Below, one piece after another: positions 1-7,914 of a DNA stretch of 24,430 bases. Source of the DNA: Eubacterium sp. GTDB taxonomy: Bacteria; Bacillota; Clostridia; Lachnospirales; Lachnospiraceae. Below the pieces are notes generated by a model that worked only from the letters and a program-made list of their open reading frames with translations, did no database searches and was not told where the DNA came from. Within the stretch, counting starts at the first letter, position 1. Every line of letters begins with the position of its first letter. The DNA lies in NCBI GenBank assembly GCA_003486385.1, contig DNFT01000018.1:1-24430 (forward strand), written 5' to 3'. The position numbers were made by a program, and so were the translations under genes.

Positions 1-29
1 GGGACACCGGTGTCAGACCCCTGTCCCAG
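1..29. repeat. REP-like palindromic repeat, copy A (at window edge)
   Basis: The first 29 bases read GGGACACCGGTGTCAGACCC followed by CTGTCCCA. They match one unit of the repeat family at 12533-12593, 15254-15317, 16942-17037 and 17153-17183. The window starts inside or at the edge of this copy, so a partner unit could lie upstream. The MATE gene on the minus strand ends inside it. Confidence 0.85.
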
Positions 30-1353
30 CGTTGGAGGATAAAAACTTCATATAGATAAGCCCGGTCACATCTGCAAGAAACCAGCCGATAGGGATTGCT
101 GCCCATATTCCGGTCACGCCGATGCTGCTTATGGAGGACAGTGCGTAGGCTAACAGAACGCGCGCACCGAGGGATATGACAGTGAGGACGACGGACATTC
201 CGGCTCTTTTGATGGCACGGAAATAGCCATACAATAGGAAGAGAAAGCCTATTCCGATGTAGAAGGCACCCTCTATTCTGAGGTAGTGGACCCCGGCGGC
301 GATTACCTGCGTCTCCGAGGCAGCTATGAAGATACGCATGAGAGGTGCGGCGAATATGAATACTGCGGCGGATATTATGAGGCTGAAAATACCGCTCATA
401 ACGAAAGCGATTTTGGTACCGCGGCGTATTCTCTCCTGCTCACCTGCACCGAAGTTCTGTGCGACGAAGGTTGAGTAGGCGTTTCCGAAATCCTGCACAG
501 GAAGGTAGGCGAAGGTGTCGATTTTTACCGCGGCGGCGAAGGCAGCCATGACAACGGTTCCGAAGCTGTTCACAAGCCCCTGGACCATGAGGATACCGAA
601 GTTCATCACTGACTGCTGCAGGCAGGTTAGCGAGGAAAGATTGAGTATTTCCTTAAGTATCGCCGCCGAAAAATGCCGGTCGGATTTTCGCGGAAGGAAG
701 GAGCGGCATTTTATCAGCACATACACAGCTATGCCTATCCCGGACACATACTGCGCGATGACCGTTGCGAGAGCGGCTCCGCCAATTCCAAATGGGAGCA
801 CGGCGACAAATAGTATGTCGAGCGCGATGTTTAAGACGGCGCTGAGCGCGAGAAAAATAAGTGGTGCCGACGAGTTGCCGAGCGCGCGCAGCATGCATGA
901 GAAAAAGTTGTAAAGTGATGTAGCCGGTATTCCGGCAAAAACAACCAGAAGATAGAGCCCCATTCCGGCGTAGACCTCGTCCGGTACGCGAAGGAACAGC
1001 ATTATCGGTCTGATAAATGCATATACGGCGATATTTATGACGACGGTTACAGACATTATAAGGCAGAAGGCGTGAAAAATACTGCTTTTCAGTGAAGCAG
1101 TGTCGCCGCGCCCCTGATATATTGAAAACAGTGCTCCTGAACCCATGCACAGTCCAAGAAATATCGAGGTCAGAAAGGTCATAAGCGTATAGGCCGAGCC
1201 GACGGCAGCGAGAGCGTCGCGCCCTAACACCTGCCCGACGATGAGCGTGTCGGCTATATTGTAAAACTGCTGCAGGAGATTGCCTGCTATCATCGGAAGG
1301 GCAAAAAGAATAAGGGTGCTTCCTATGCGCCCTTTGGTCAAATCACGGTACAT
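13..1353 (-). CDS. MATE family multidrug/toxin efflux transporter
   Basis: A 446-residue polytopic membrane protein of the MATE family, which exports drugs or metabolites in exchange for Na+ or H+; the substrate cannot be told from sequence. The N-terminus (TKGRIGSTLILFALPMIAGN, then LLQQFYNIADTLIVGQVLG) is the typical clostridial MATE opening. About twelve hydrophobic segments fall into two halves of the usual length for the family. Read on the minus strand, a ribosome binding site (AAAAGAGGA) lies just upstream of the ATG at 1353, which supports this start. The gene runs divergently from the next gene, with 262 bp between them. The last residues (AGTGV) and the stop codon are encoded by repeat copy A, so the native C-terminus has probably been replaced or extended. 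Family assignment is sure; physiological role is not. Confidence 0.93.
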   Translation of the reverse strand: MYRDLTKGRIGSTLILFALPMIAGNLLQQFYNIADTLIVGQVLGRDALAAVGSAYTLMTFLTSIFLGLCMGSGALFSIYQGRGDTASLKSSIFHAFCLIMSVTVVINIAVYAFIRPIMLFLRVPDEVYAGMGLYLLVVFAGIPATSLYNFFSCMLRALGNSSAPLIFLALSAVLNIALDILFVAVLPFGIGGAALATVIAQYVSGIGIAVYVLIKCRSFLPRKSDRHFSAAILKEILNLSSLTCLQQSVMNFGILMVQGLVNSFGTVVMAAFAAAVKIDTFAYLPVQDFGNAYSTFVAQNFGAGEQERIRRGTKIAFVMSGIFSLIISAAVFIFAAPLMRIFIAASETQVIAAGVHYLRIEGAFYIGIGFLFLLYGYFRAIKRAGMSVVLTVISLGARVLLAYALSSISSIGVTGIWAAIPIGWFLADVTGLIYMKFLSSNAGTGV

Positions 1354-1615
1354 GTCAATCCTCTTTTCTGTGCTTCAGTTGCCTGCATACTTAAATATGT
1401 TAAGCTGCGGCAAGAATATATTATCAAGCTGTGGATATATCGTCAAGGCAGAGTTGCGTAATGCGTTTTTATACGCCAATGCAGGAAGCATTCTGTAAAC
1501 AAAAGAGAATAAGCTTCCGATATAAGCATATATGGATACATAAATGAAGTATTTGTGAACGGACTCACATATTATGGGTGCATCGGGCAGCAGCTGCACA
1601 GAAAAGGTGGGAAAC

Positions 1616-2257
1616 ATGGATGTTAATAATTTACAGACAGGTATGTCGGGACTTGCGGCTTCGGGGATGAATGTCACATGTACGCGAAGCTCATTGTATT
1701 CCAAATCAAAAAACGGAAAGAAATCATTGTCATACAATCCAAAAGAGATTTCATCGCAGATTCTGCGTGCGAAAAAGACTGTGGGGGCAGCACGGGTGCT
1801 TAGCCGTGCAAGGGCAAAGCTGGCAATGTTAAAGAAAGCGCAGGCTACAGGAGAGTATGACAGCGCGGAGCTTGAAAATGCAATTGCACATGCGAAGAGA
1901 ATGGTTGAATGTGCAGATATGAAGGTGAATAATCTGCGTGAGGAGGACAGGCTTAGGAAGAGGGCGGAGGACAAGGAAGAACTGAAGGTTGAGAAGCTAA
2001 GAAATGCCGGGAGACTTGAAAATCTCAAGAAACGGACACACAGGCAGGATGAAAATAAAGCATTGTTCGATGCGGATACGAAGTATTACCAACGGGAGGG
2101 GAACGGTATTGTGGGAGCAGCAGCTTCTGCGATTTCGTCAGCTGCAGCATCACTTGAACTGAGTTCTGTGTCAGGACAGATGAGAAATTTAGAGATTACA
2201 CAGACTGCGATAGCTAAGAGCAGTGTGCAGGGACAGAGTATGGATGTAATTGTATGA
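1616..2257 (+). CDS. Hypothetical coiled-coil protein, 213 aa
   Basis: I do not recognise this protein. The start at 1616 is chosen because AAAAGGTGG lies five bases upstream; an in-frame ATG at 1574 lacks such a site. Residues 1-45 are Ser/Gly/Asn-rich and polar. Residues about 48-150 are strongly charged and helical (repeated AKK, RAR, EELKVEKL stretches), probably a coiled coil. Residues about 165-213 are Ala/Ser-rich (GAAASAISSAAASLELSS) and end in a polar tail. There is no signal peptide or membrane segment, so it is probably cytoplasmic. It precedes the chemotaxis receptor gene by 130 bp in the same direction, which hints at but does not prove a link with motility. The spacer 1354-1615 has no other gene and no promoter I can defend. 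Confidence 0.75.
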   Translation: MDVNNLQTGMSGLAASGMNVTCTRSSLYSKSKNGKKSLSYNPKEISSQILRAKKTVGAARVLSRARAKLAMLKKAQATGEYDSAELENAIAHAKRMVECADMKVNNLREEDRLRKRAEDKEELKVEKLRNAGRLENLKKRTHRQDENKALFDADTKYYQREGNGIVGAAASAISSAAASLELSSVSGQMRNLEITQTAIAKSSVQGQSMDVIV

Positions 2258-2387
2258 CGTTGATAAAAATAGACGTATTTATTGCTTGATTTTTATATGG
2301 CTAAATAGCTTAAAATGCTTGAATTTAGCGTGTTTATATAATGTACTTTATAAGTTTTTGCTATAAAAGTATGGAGGGGAAATTTTA

Positions 2388-3830
2388 ATGGAAAAATTGC
2401 ATAGACAGAATTTAATTATAATTCTTGCAGGAATAGTTATGTTATTTCTTTTGACGGTGGTTGCTTTTGGTCTGAGTCCGCTTGCGATTAAAAACGCGGT
2501 GGTACTTTTGACAGCGGGAACAGCAGTCATATTGTGCTGGAGATTTGTAAAAAATGACCTTGCAAAGGCACTGTGCATAACACTTATTCCATCTGTTGCC
2601 ACAATAGTCTATGCGGCTATGTGTGGTGGTAATTCGGTAGCATTTCTGGCAAATTATGTTATTCTTGCGATGACTATGGTATATTTTGATAAAAAATATA
2701 CATTGTATTACATAATACCGATGGGAAGCATTGCAGTTATCTGCGCAATATTTATGCCTGAGATAATAGATGGAAAAGACTATACGTTAGCCGGAGCCAT
2801 GACAAAGGTAGTATTTTTTATTTTTGTGGCAGTGGTACTTTTTAATGCTACAAAGAGAGGAAGGGCTTTTCTTGAAAAGACGGAGGAGACGCTCGCTGAG
2901 GTGAAGGACAACAGTGCTGTAGCGATGGATATAGCAGGAGATCTGAATGTTGCCATATCACAGTGCAGAGGCAATGTGGAGGAGCTCGCAGCGCAGGCAG
3001 GAACCGTCAACAGTGCGGCTGAGCAGATGAATACGGTTATAGAGAGTACGGTTAACGCAACCATAGCCGTTACAGAGCAGGTTAAGAATGCCACAGATAA
3101 GATTGAACACAACCATGAGCTTGCGGGACAGCTTGATGAGAGCTTTTCCAAGGTCGATAAGGCAGTTGCATCAGGTCATGACGAGGCTCTTAAGGTGAAA
3201 AAGGGCCTTATTGATATATCTGATACAGTCGGCTCCGCAAAGGCTGCTACAGAGACATTGAACAAAGAAATGGTCACCATTACAAGCATATTAGAGGAAA
3301 TCAATTCCATTGCGTCTCAGACTAATCTGCTATCGCTCAATGCCTCAATCGAGGCTGCAAGAGCAGGAGAACACGGAAGAGGCTTTGCCGTTGTTGCGGA
3401 TGAGATAAGGAGCCTTTCCGAGCAGAGCTCGGCGGCAGCGAACAATATCAGGGACATTCTACAGGGGCTTGAAGCAACTACGGGCATGGTGTCGGCTAAG
3501 GTTAATGCCGGGGCAGGTGCGGCATCAGACGGTGTGGCTAAGATGGACGATATGCTGAAGGTGTTTGAAGCTGTCAGGGTTGCTGCGGAGAATGCTTCCG
3601 CGGTTGTGGATGAGGAGTATGATGTCATAGCTTCTGTAAAGACAGGATTTGACAATATACATTCCGAGATAGAGACGCTTATGGCAACAACCGAAGAAAA
3701 TTCGGCTATGATAAGCAATATTGTTGAGAGCATCGCGAGACAGAATGATTCGGTTGACAGCATGAAGGGCGAGATGGTCAATATTTCAGAGCTTTCGGAA
3801 AAGCTCAGAGGACATTTTGTGGAAGCGTAG
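2388..3830 (+). CDS. Methyl-accepting chemotaxis protein with polytopic membrane sensor
   Basis: A 480-residue chemoreceptor that would control CheA kinase activity. Residues 9-156 form about six hydrophobic segments (near 9-29, 34-54, 58-79, 83-100, 104-126, 137-154) with only short loops, so there is no extracytoplasmic ligand domain. Residues about 160-480 are the cytoplasmic MCP signalling coiled coil. Its conserved hairpin tip is at about 303-345, with SLNASIEAARAGEHGRGFAV and VADEIRSLSEQS, the CheA/CheW contact region. No HAMP domain is apparent between the last helix and the signalling domain. The start is supported by GGAGGGG upstream of the ATG. A TATAAT hexamer at 2337-2342 may be the -10 box, but no good -35 matches it. 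A hairpin at 3891-3940 follows. The ligand is unknown. Confidence 0.93.
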   Translation: MEKLHRQNLIIILAGIVMLFLLTVVAFGLSPLAIKNAVVLLTAGTAVILCWRFVKNDLAKALCITLIPSVATIVYAAMCGGNSVAFLANYVILAMTMVYFDKKYTLYYIIPMGSIAVICAIFMPEIIDGKDYTLAGAMTKVVFFIFVAVVLFNATKRGRAFLEKTEETLAEVKDNSAVAMDIAGDLNVAISQCRGNVEELAAQAGTVNSAAEQMNTVIESTVNATIAVTEQVKNATDKIEHNHELAGQLDESFSKVDKAVASGHDEALKVKKGLIDISDTVGSAKAATETLNKEMVTITSILEEINSIASQTNLLSLNASIEAARAGEHGRGFAVVADEIRSLSEQSSAAANNIRDILQGLEATTGMVSAKVNAGAGAASDGVAKMDDMLKVFEAVRVAAENASAVVDEEYDVIASVKTGFDNIHSEIETLMATTEENSAMISNIVESIARQNDSVDSMKGEMVNISELSEKLRGHFVEA

Positions 3831-3890
3831 GAGAAAATTCTTTGTAATTTGATTAGCATGTTTTGACCTGGCATCATTTTATAAAATAAT

Positions 3891-3940
3891 TAAACTGCCA
3901 TATCAAAAAAATGTTGAATTTTTATTGATACGGCAGTTTA
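3891..3940 (+). terminator. Stem-loop terminator after the MCP gene
   Basis: Two 15-base arms (TAAACTGCCATATCA at 3891-3905 and TGATACGGCAGTTTA at 3926-3940) pair with one mismatch around a 20-base loop, followed by AATTTTG. The T-run is short, so termination strength is uncertain. Confidence 0.6.
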
Positions 3941-3971
3941 ATTTTGTCAGTAAGTCAGGAAAAACTAATAG

Positions 3972-4097
3972 AAATACAACATAACTAACAATAGCGGTTG
4001 GAAATATTTAATCGGACATTTAGCTGCGGAAGTAACAGATACCCTTGCTGATGAACTTTTCGGTGACCTTGTGGAGACGCTTAAGGGAGTGGAATAA
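3972..4097 (+). pseudogene. Start-less reading frame, probable gene remnant
   Basis: A frame open from 3972 to the TAA at 4095-4097 has no ATG, GTG or TTG with a ribosome binding site. It nevertheless reads like real protein: SGWKYLIGHLAAEVTDTLAD, then ELFGDLVETLKGVE. The base composition rises from the AT-rich flank to coding-like GC from about 3993, and a strong terminator (4125-4180) follows directly, as it would after a gene. The simplest reading is the 3' end of a small gene whose 5' part was lost. I cannot name the parent family. Upstream in-frame sequence stops at TAG 3969-3971. A non-standard start cannot be ruled out. Confidence 0.35.
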
Positions 4098-4124
4098 GGG
4101 CTTAACTGCCTTGGATTTATATTA

Positions 4125-4180
4125 TAAACATGCTATAATCGGATTATGAAAAAAATAGTCTGATTATAGCATGTTTATTT
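4125..4180 (+). terminator. Strong rho-independent terminator
   Basis: TAAACATGCTATAATC at 4125-4140 and GATTATAGCATGTTTA at 4162-4177 are perfect complements. The stem extends inward by several pairs including G-U. TTTTTA follows. It separates the remnant frame from the regulator gene and leaves only about 45 bp for that gene's promoter. Confidence 0.85.
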
Positions 4181-4232
4181 TTATAGAGCTATATCGGATA
4201 TAAGAATATAAATTATAGGGATAGGTGAACAC

Positions 4233-6404
4233 ATGTCACAAAAAACAGATTACATACAGGATGATTTCTATGAATATATGAATAACCGGCTCAGGTATAG
4301 GGAAATTACACTCAAGGATATGTGTGAAGGAATAATAGATACGGACAAGATGTACAAATATATGAGACAGCAGCTTTCATTGTCCAAGCTGGTGCGGGAC
4401 AGGCTTTTAGACAGGATGGGCGGCTCGGATTATGATTATGAATACTATCTTCTGCCGGATGAATATGAACTGTGGGAGAAACGTCAGAAACTTGTCCGGT
4501 CTGTGCTGGTGGGTGAGGAATGTAAAAAATTGACGGATAAGTCCGTTGATATCAAGGATATTTATAACGCAGATGATGAGACAGACGGACGGCTCTCAAG
4601 ACAGTTTGCACTTGCAATGAAGGCACAGTCGATGAAGGTTCAGGCAATTGGATTACAGTCAATGACAATACAGGGGATGGGGGAAAAGGACGGAAAATCA
4701 CAGTCAGCGGAACCGCAGTCAGGGGAATTACATACAGAAAAGATATCTTCTATGGGCGTACAACATTCAGCTTTATATCTGAATGATGAGTATCACAGCA
4801 TTCTTACTGAAGCCGTGAAGCAGACTGTGCCTGATTTTGATAGAATGGCTGCTGATATAGACTGTAATATTCCAGATGGTATCATAACAGACATGTTTAA
4901 TGAAGAGAAGGGAATGAACGGAAATATTCAGGTATCAGAAAAGCTCACTCGGCTATATTGTACGAAAAAGAGACTTGGGTGTCAGGAGATTGCGCTCATC
5001 CTTGACATTGCATTGTGTATTGCAGGAAAGAGCATTACGGCGGAAAAGGAAGATAATCATGGAATTATTCTTGCAATGAAGATTGTTTTAAGCTTTCTTA
5101 AGTATATTCCGGATGAATTTAATGAGCAGGCTGCTGTTGTGAGCATATATCCAAAGGCGGTCCATTCGTTGTGTAAAATATATGAAATCTATGGAATTAA
5201 TATAAATGAACGGATATTTTTGGATGGCAATAGGTTTCTCATTGAACTATGCGACCGGGCTATAGAGATGTTGGGGATAGGTATGCGTACGTACTATATA
5301 TGGGAGCTGCTTGATTACAGAGAGCGCTATACAGGAAAAAAGGATGGATTTAAAAGTGCGATAGAGTATGCGTACAATCTTGTAAATCTTGATGTGCGCA
5401 CAACAAATGATGCATATTTGTACATCGAAACAGAGGTGTTTGATGCGGCAAAAGTTGTTGATGTCAGAAGGCGTATGATGGGAATGACGAAAAAGGACTT
5501 GTGCAGGGATTTGTGTACAGAGATGACGCTTTTAAATTTTATCAATAAAAAGAGGAATCCACATTTGCATACTGTACGCAGGTTATTTGACAGGCTTAAT
5601 ATGGGGAGGCAGTTGATTAGGGCGGATATTGTAAGTGGTTCATATGAAAATAGAATGACCTCAAGAAAGATAAGAAAATTATCGGCGCTAAGAAAGTATG
5701 GAGAAGCAGATGGACTTAACAAACAGCTTATGAGCGAAATTGATATGAATTGTATAATGAATACAAGAGCAATTGAAACACATAGTATATTTTATCGTTT
5801 TATAAGAAAGGAAATTGATTCGGTACAACATCGCGAAGAATTTAGAAAGCTGCTTGAAATTACGGTGAATGTAAATGAATTGGAAAATAAAATTGATAAA
5901 GAATTTGGCAGTAATGATATATTTCTTACAGGGGATGAACTTGTTTGTTTATATAATATGTATCGAATGGATACCATTGAAAATGAAATCCAATTGTTGT
6001 TGGATATATGTTGCAACTATGAATGCAATTTTCAAGAAAGGCATGATTTACTTTCAGATGAAAAAAATGTAGATATGAAATGTCTGGTACTAAATTATGC
6101 TAATCGATGCGCAATGATTATGAGCTATGCCTCAGATGCTTATGGAGATATTGGAAATTATGAGTTGTCAAATAAGGTAGCAACTAATTTAATTAAGAGG
6201 ATGTTGTTAATGAGAAGAATGAACTATGTTGCTGGTAACATATATACGTTGTGGTGGAACAAAGGGGAAAAGTCAGGATATGATAAAGAGGACTCTGAAG
6301 AGAAGCATAGATTGGAAGTGAGTATTCAATTATGCCACTGGATACAGAAGCATAAACTGGAGAACATATATAAAGAAAAGTGGGTAAAATATTATGAAAA
6401 TTAA
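4233..6404 (+). CDS. Putative RRNPP-like HTH/TPR regulator, 723 aa
   Basis: No family is certain from motifs alone, but the pattern resembles large clostridial XRE-type regulators with a TPR-like body. Residues 25-64 (ITLKDMCEGI at the start, LLDRMG at the end) match the shape of a degenerate HTH, followed by a charged DYDYEYYLLPDEYELWEKRQ segment. Residues about 128-178 are a Gln/Ser/Met-rich linker with repeated QSM. Residues about 185-405 are helical. A second HTH-like module lies at 417-456 (MTKKDLCRDL to LFDRLN). Residues about 510-723 are helical, with AYGDIGNYELSNKVATNLIK resembling a TPR unit. There is no signal peptide or membrane span, so it should be cytoplasmic. AGGTG lies five bases before the ATG. 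Its neighbour 200 bp downstream is a small secreted protein, the arrangement of peptide-responsive regulators. The regulatory role is inference. Confidence 0.7.
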   Translation: MSQKTDYIQDDFYEYMNNRLRYREITLKDMCEGIIDTDKMYKYMRQQLSLSKLVRDRLLDRMGGSDYDYEYYLLPDEYELWEKRQKLVRSVLVGEECKKLTDKSVDIKDIYNADDETDGRLSRQFALAMKAQSMKVQAIGLQSMTIQGMGEKDGKSQSAEPQSGELHTEKISSMGVQHSALYLNDEYHSILTEAVKQTVPDFDRMAADIDCNIPDGIITDMFNEEKGMNGNIQVSEKLTRLYCTKKRLGCQEIALILDIALCIAGKSITAEKEDNHGIILAMKIVLSFLKYIPDEFNEQAAVVSIYPKAVHSLCKIYEIYGININERIFLDGNRFLIELCDRAIEMLGIGMRTYYIWELLDYRERYTGKKDGFKSAIEYAYNLVNLDVRTTNDAYLYIETEVFDAAKVVDVRRRMMGMTKKDLCRDLCTEMTLLNFINKKRNPHLHTVRRLFDRLNMGRQLIRADIVSGSYENRMTSRKIRKLSALRKYGEADGLNKQLMSEIDMNCIMNTRAIETHSIFYRFIRKEIDSVQHREEFRKLLEITVNVNELENKIDKEFGSNDIFLTGDELVCLYNMYRMDTIENEIQLLLDICCNYECNFQERHDLLSDEKNVDMKCLVLNYANRCAMIMSYASDAYGDIGNYELSNKVATNLIKRMLLMRRMNYVAGNIYTLWWNKGEKSGYDKEDSEEKHRLEVSIQLCHWIQKHKLENIYKEKWVKYYEN

Positions 6405-6406
6405 TT

Positions 6407-6450
6407 ATTATAATTTTTGTCCAATAGTGTGATTGGATAAAAATTATAAT
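6407..6450. promoter_or_regulatory. 19-bp near-perfect inverted repeat (operator or terminator)
   Basis: Arms at 6407-6425 and 6432-6450 pair over 19 bp with one G-U, around the 6-base loop AGTGTG. It starts three bases after the regulator's stop codon. No T-run follows the 3' arm, so it is not a classical terminator. It could be an operator for the regulator or an AU-rich RNA hairpin. The rest of the spacer to 6602 is AT-rich. TATAAT at 6504-6509 is a possible -10 without a recognisable -35. Confidence 0.5.
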
Positions 6451-6602
6451 CGACATTTCCAAATTATAAATTATAATAATTATAGTATCAGACGTGGTGC
6501 TAATATAATGTAAAACCGATTTAGTGAAAATGGAGTGATATACAAAAGAATTATTTAAGAAATAGAATGAAATTATATAATTAAAATTTTGAGGCGTACA
6601 AT

Positions 6603-6920
6603 ATGAAATTTGGTAAAATATTATCATGCATATTAGCAGTTGTATTGAGTATAACCTGTATTGGAGTTAATGTAAAGGCAGAGGAAAATAAAGAGACGGA
6701 TATAATTAATATATTATATAATAAAGGGTACATATCAGATGAACAGATTGATACCGCTAAAGTAGTTGAAATGTCCGGGCTAAATTCAGTTCAACTTTGT
6801 GAAGTGGATGAGGGAGAGACAGGAGAAATATTTGAAGGTGTAATGTTGAACTCAATACAGGACAATGAGAATGATAATCCTATGATAGATTTCTTTATGG
6901 GACTTAACTGGGAATTTTAG
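6603..6920 (+). CDS. Small secreted protein, candidate signalling propeptide, 105 aa
   Basis: I do not recognise a family. Residues 1-26 form a clear Sec signal peptide: a short basic start (MKFGK), a hydrophobic core (ILSCILAVVLSITCIGV) and a likely cleavage after VKA. The mature part is about 79 residues, acidic and soluble, and ends in a hydrophobic aromatic stretch (MIDFFMGLNWEF). The start is supported by GAGG eight bases before the ATG. The gene lies directly downstream of the HTH/TPR-type regulator and is closed by its own terminator. In RRNPP systems the exported propeptide is encoded beside its receptor and the active peptide usually comes from the C-terminal end, so this is a plausible ligand precursor. 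Other options are a small surface protein unrelated to the regulator. The role is inferred from context. Confidence 0.75.
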   Translation: MKFGKILSCILAVVLSITCIGVNVKAEENKETDIINILYNKGYISDEQIDTAKVVEMSGLNSVQLCEVDEGETGEIFEGVMLNSIQDNENDNPMIDFFMGLNWEF

Positions 6921-6934
6921 TTAACGGCAATAAT

Positions 6935-6973
6935 AGTCGAAGAGGTATATGTGATAAATATACCTTTTTGACT
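6935..6973. terminator. Terminator after the small secreted protein gene
   Basis: AGTCGAAGAGGTATAT (6935-6950) pairs with ATATACCTTTTTGACT (6958-6973) over 16 bp including two G-U pairs, with a 7-base loop. The stem carries a T-run on its 3' side. Confidence 0.75.
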
Positions 6974-7048
6974 ATATAATAAAAGTGGACAGAAACAACT
7001 TGCTGATATATAATAAAGACAAATAATAATCGTAAGGGGGACTACAAT

Positions 7049-7846
7049 ATGAGAAAATTATGTCTGATACCGATAATATGTATGACAATACTTTCACTCG
7101 CTGCATGCTCAAAGGGAGCTGGCAGTCAGAACGGAAACGGCGCAGAGCTGTCAACAGAAATGCAGCACAAGTATCTTGAGAGCTGCGATTGTCCGACTGA
7201 TGCCAATGGGGTGAAGCAGCATGCCGGCAGCTGTGATGTGCCGGAGATATCCGACAAGGTGGAGCTTGTCGCGGACATGTACACGTCGAACATGATTACC
7301 AAGGGTGGCTACGCGACCTATCAATATGTGATTACCGATGCGCAGTATTCGGGGTATTTTGATGACAGGAATCATATTAGTATCCTCGATGACTATGCGG
7401 GGCTGGCGGAGGAAGTGCTTGCGACTGTTGCGGCGCAGGATAGCAGACCAAGGAATATGCTCTCCGGAATGTACCTAGGAGCGCAGAGGGGAACAACCCG
7501 CACGAAGGAGGGCATGAAGATACTTGCATTTAATGAGAATGATCCAAGGCAGGTTGCAAGGGATGTCAAGGTCAAGGACATGAATTCCAAGAATATCCGC
7601 TGTCTTGTGCAGAATTATTTTATTGATACAGAAGGAAATGTTCTTTCGGACAAGATATCGGATGAATATTTTGATGGTAAGAAGTCAATCAAGCTTTCCG
7701 GCGAACAGCTTGAATGGGCTAAGGAAGCCGCAGATGACACGGTCAACATGGGTGACCTGACTTATGAGGAGTTTGTTGAAAAGTACAATGAATTGACCGC
7801 GGAGCAGCTAGAGATGTGGAATGATATCTGGGGTGTGGAATATTAA
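7049..7846 (+). CDS. Hypothetical lipoprotein, 265 aa
   Basis: The N-terminus MRKLCLIPIICMTILSLAAC is a type II signal peptide with lipobox LAAC, so Cys20 should be lipidated and the protein anchored on the outer face of the membrane. AAGGGGG upstream fixes the start. The mature part opens with a Gly/Ser/Asn linker, then a Cys-containing segment (ESCDCPTDANGVKQHAGSCD) with three cysteines that could form a disulfide or bind a metal. The remainder is mixed alpha/beta with no motif I can name. The C-terminal 40 residues are acidic and helical (TYEEFVEKYNELTAEQLEMW). It stands alone between two transcription boundaries: a terminator at 6935-6973 upstream and the trp promoter at 7880 downstream. 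A weak hairpin at 7853-7876 may end its transcript. Function unknown. Confidence 0.85.
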   Translation: MRKLCLIPIICMTILSLAACSKGAGSQNGNGAELSTEMQHKYLESCDCPTDANGVKQHAGSCDVPEISDKVELVADMYTSNMITKGGYATYQYVITDAQYSGYFDDRNHISILDDYAGLAEEVLATVAAQDSRPRNMLSGMYLGAQRGTTRTKEGMKILAFNENDPRQVARDVKVKDMNSKNIRCLVQNYFIDTEGNVLSDKISDEYFDGKKSIKLSGEQLEWAKEAADDTVNMGDLTYEEFVEKYNELTAEQLEMWNDIWGVEY

Positions 7847-7879
7847 TCAAAAGGGATTGAAAAAAGTTAAAATCCCCAC

Positions 7880-7908
7880 TTGACATTGGAATATATGAGT
7901 GTTATATT
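7880..7908 (+). promoter_or_regulatory. Vegetative promoter of the trp operon
   Basis: TTGACA at 7880-7885 and TATATT at 7903-7908 are separated by exactly 17 bp, a near-consensus sigma-A promoter. Transcription should start near 7915, about 335 bases before trpE, leaving room for the T-box leader. Confidence 0.85.
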
Positions 7909-7914
7909 CTTTAT

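Noticed and set aside
653..1150. 165-codon minus-strand ORF inside the MATE gene
   Set aside because: It is an alternative frame of the MATE gene, Arg/His-rich, and without domain or ribosome binding site.
2281..2345. Sigma-D (flagellar/chemotaxis) promoter before the MCP gene
   Set aside because: No TAAA / GCCGATAA pair at the right spacing was found; only a TATAAT hexamer without a convincing -35.
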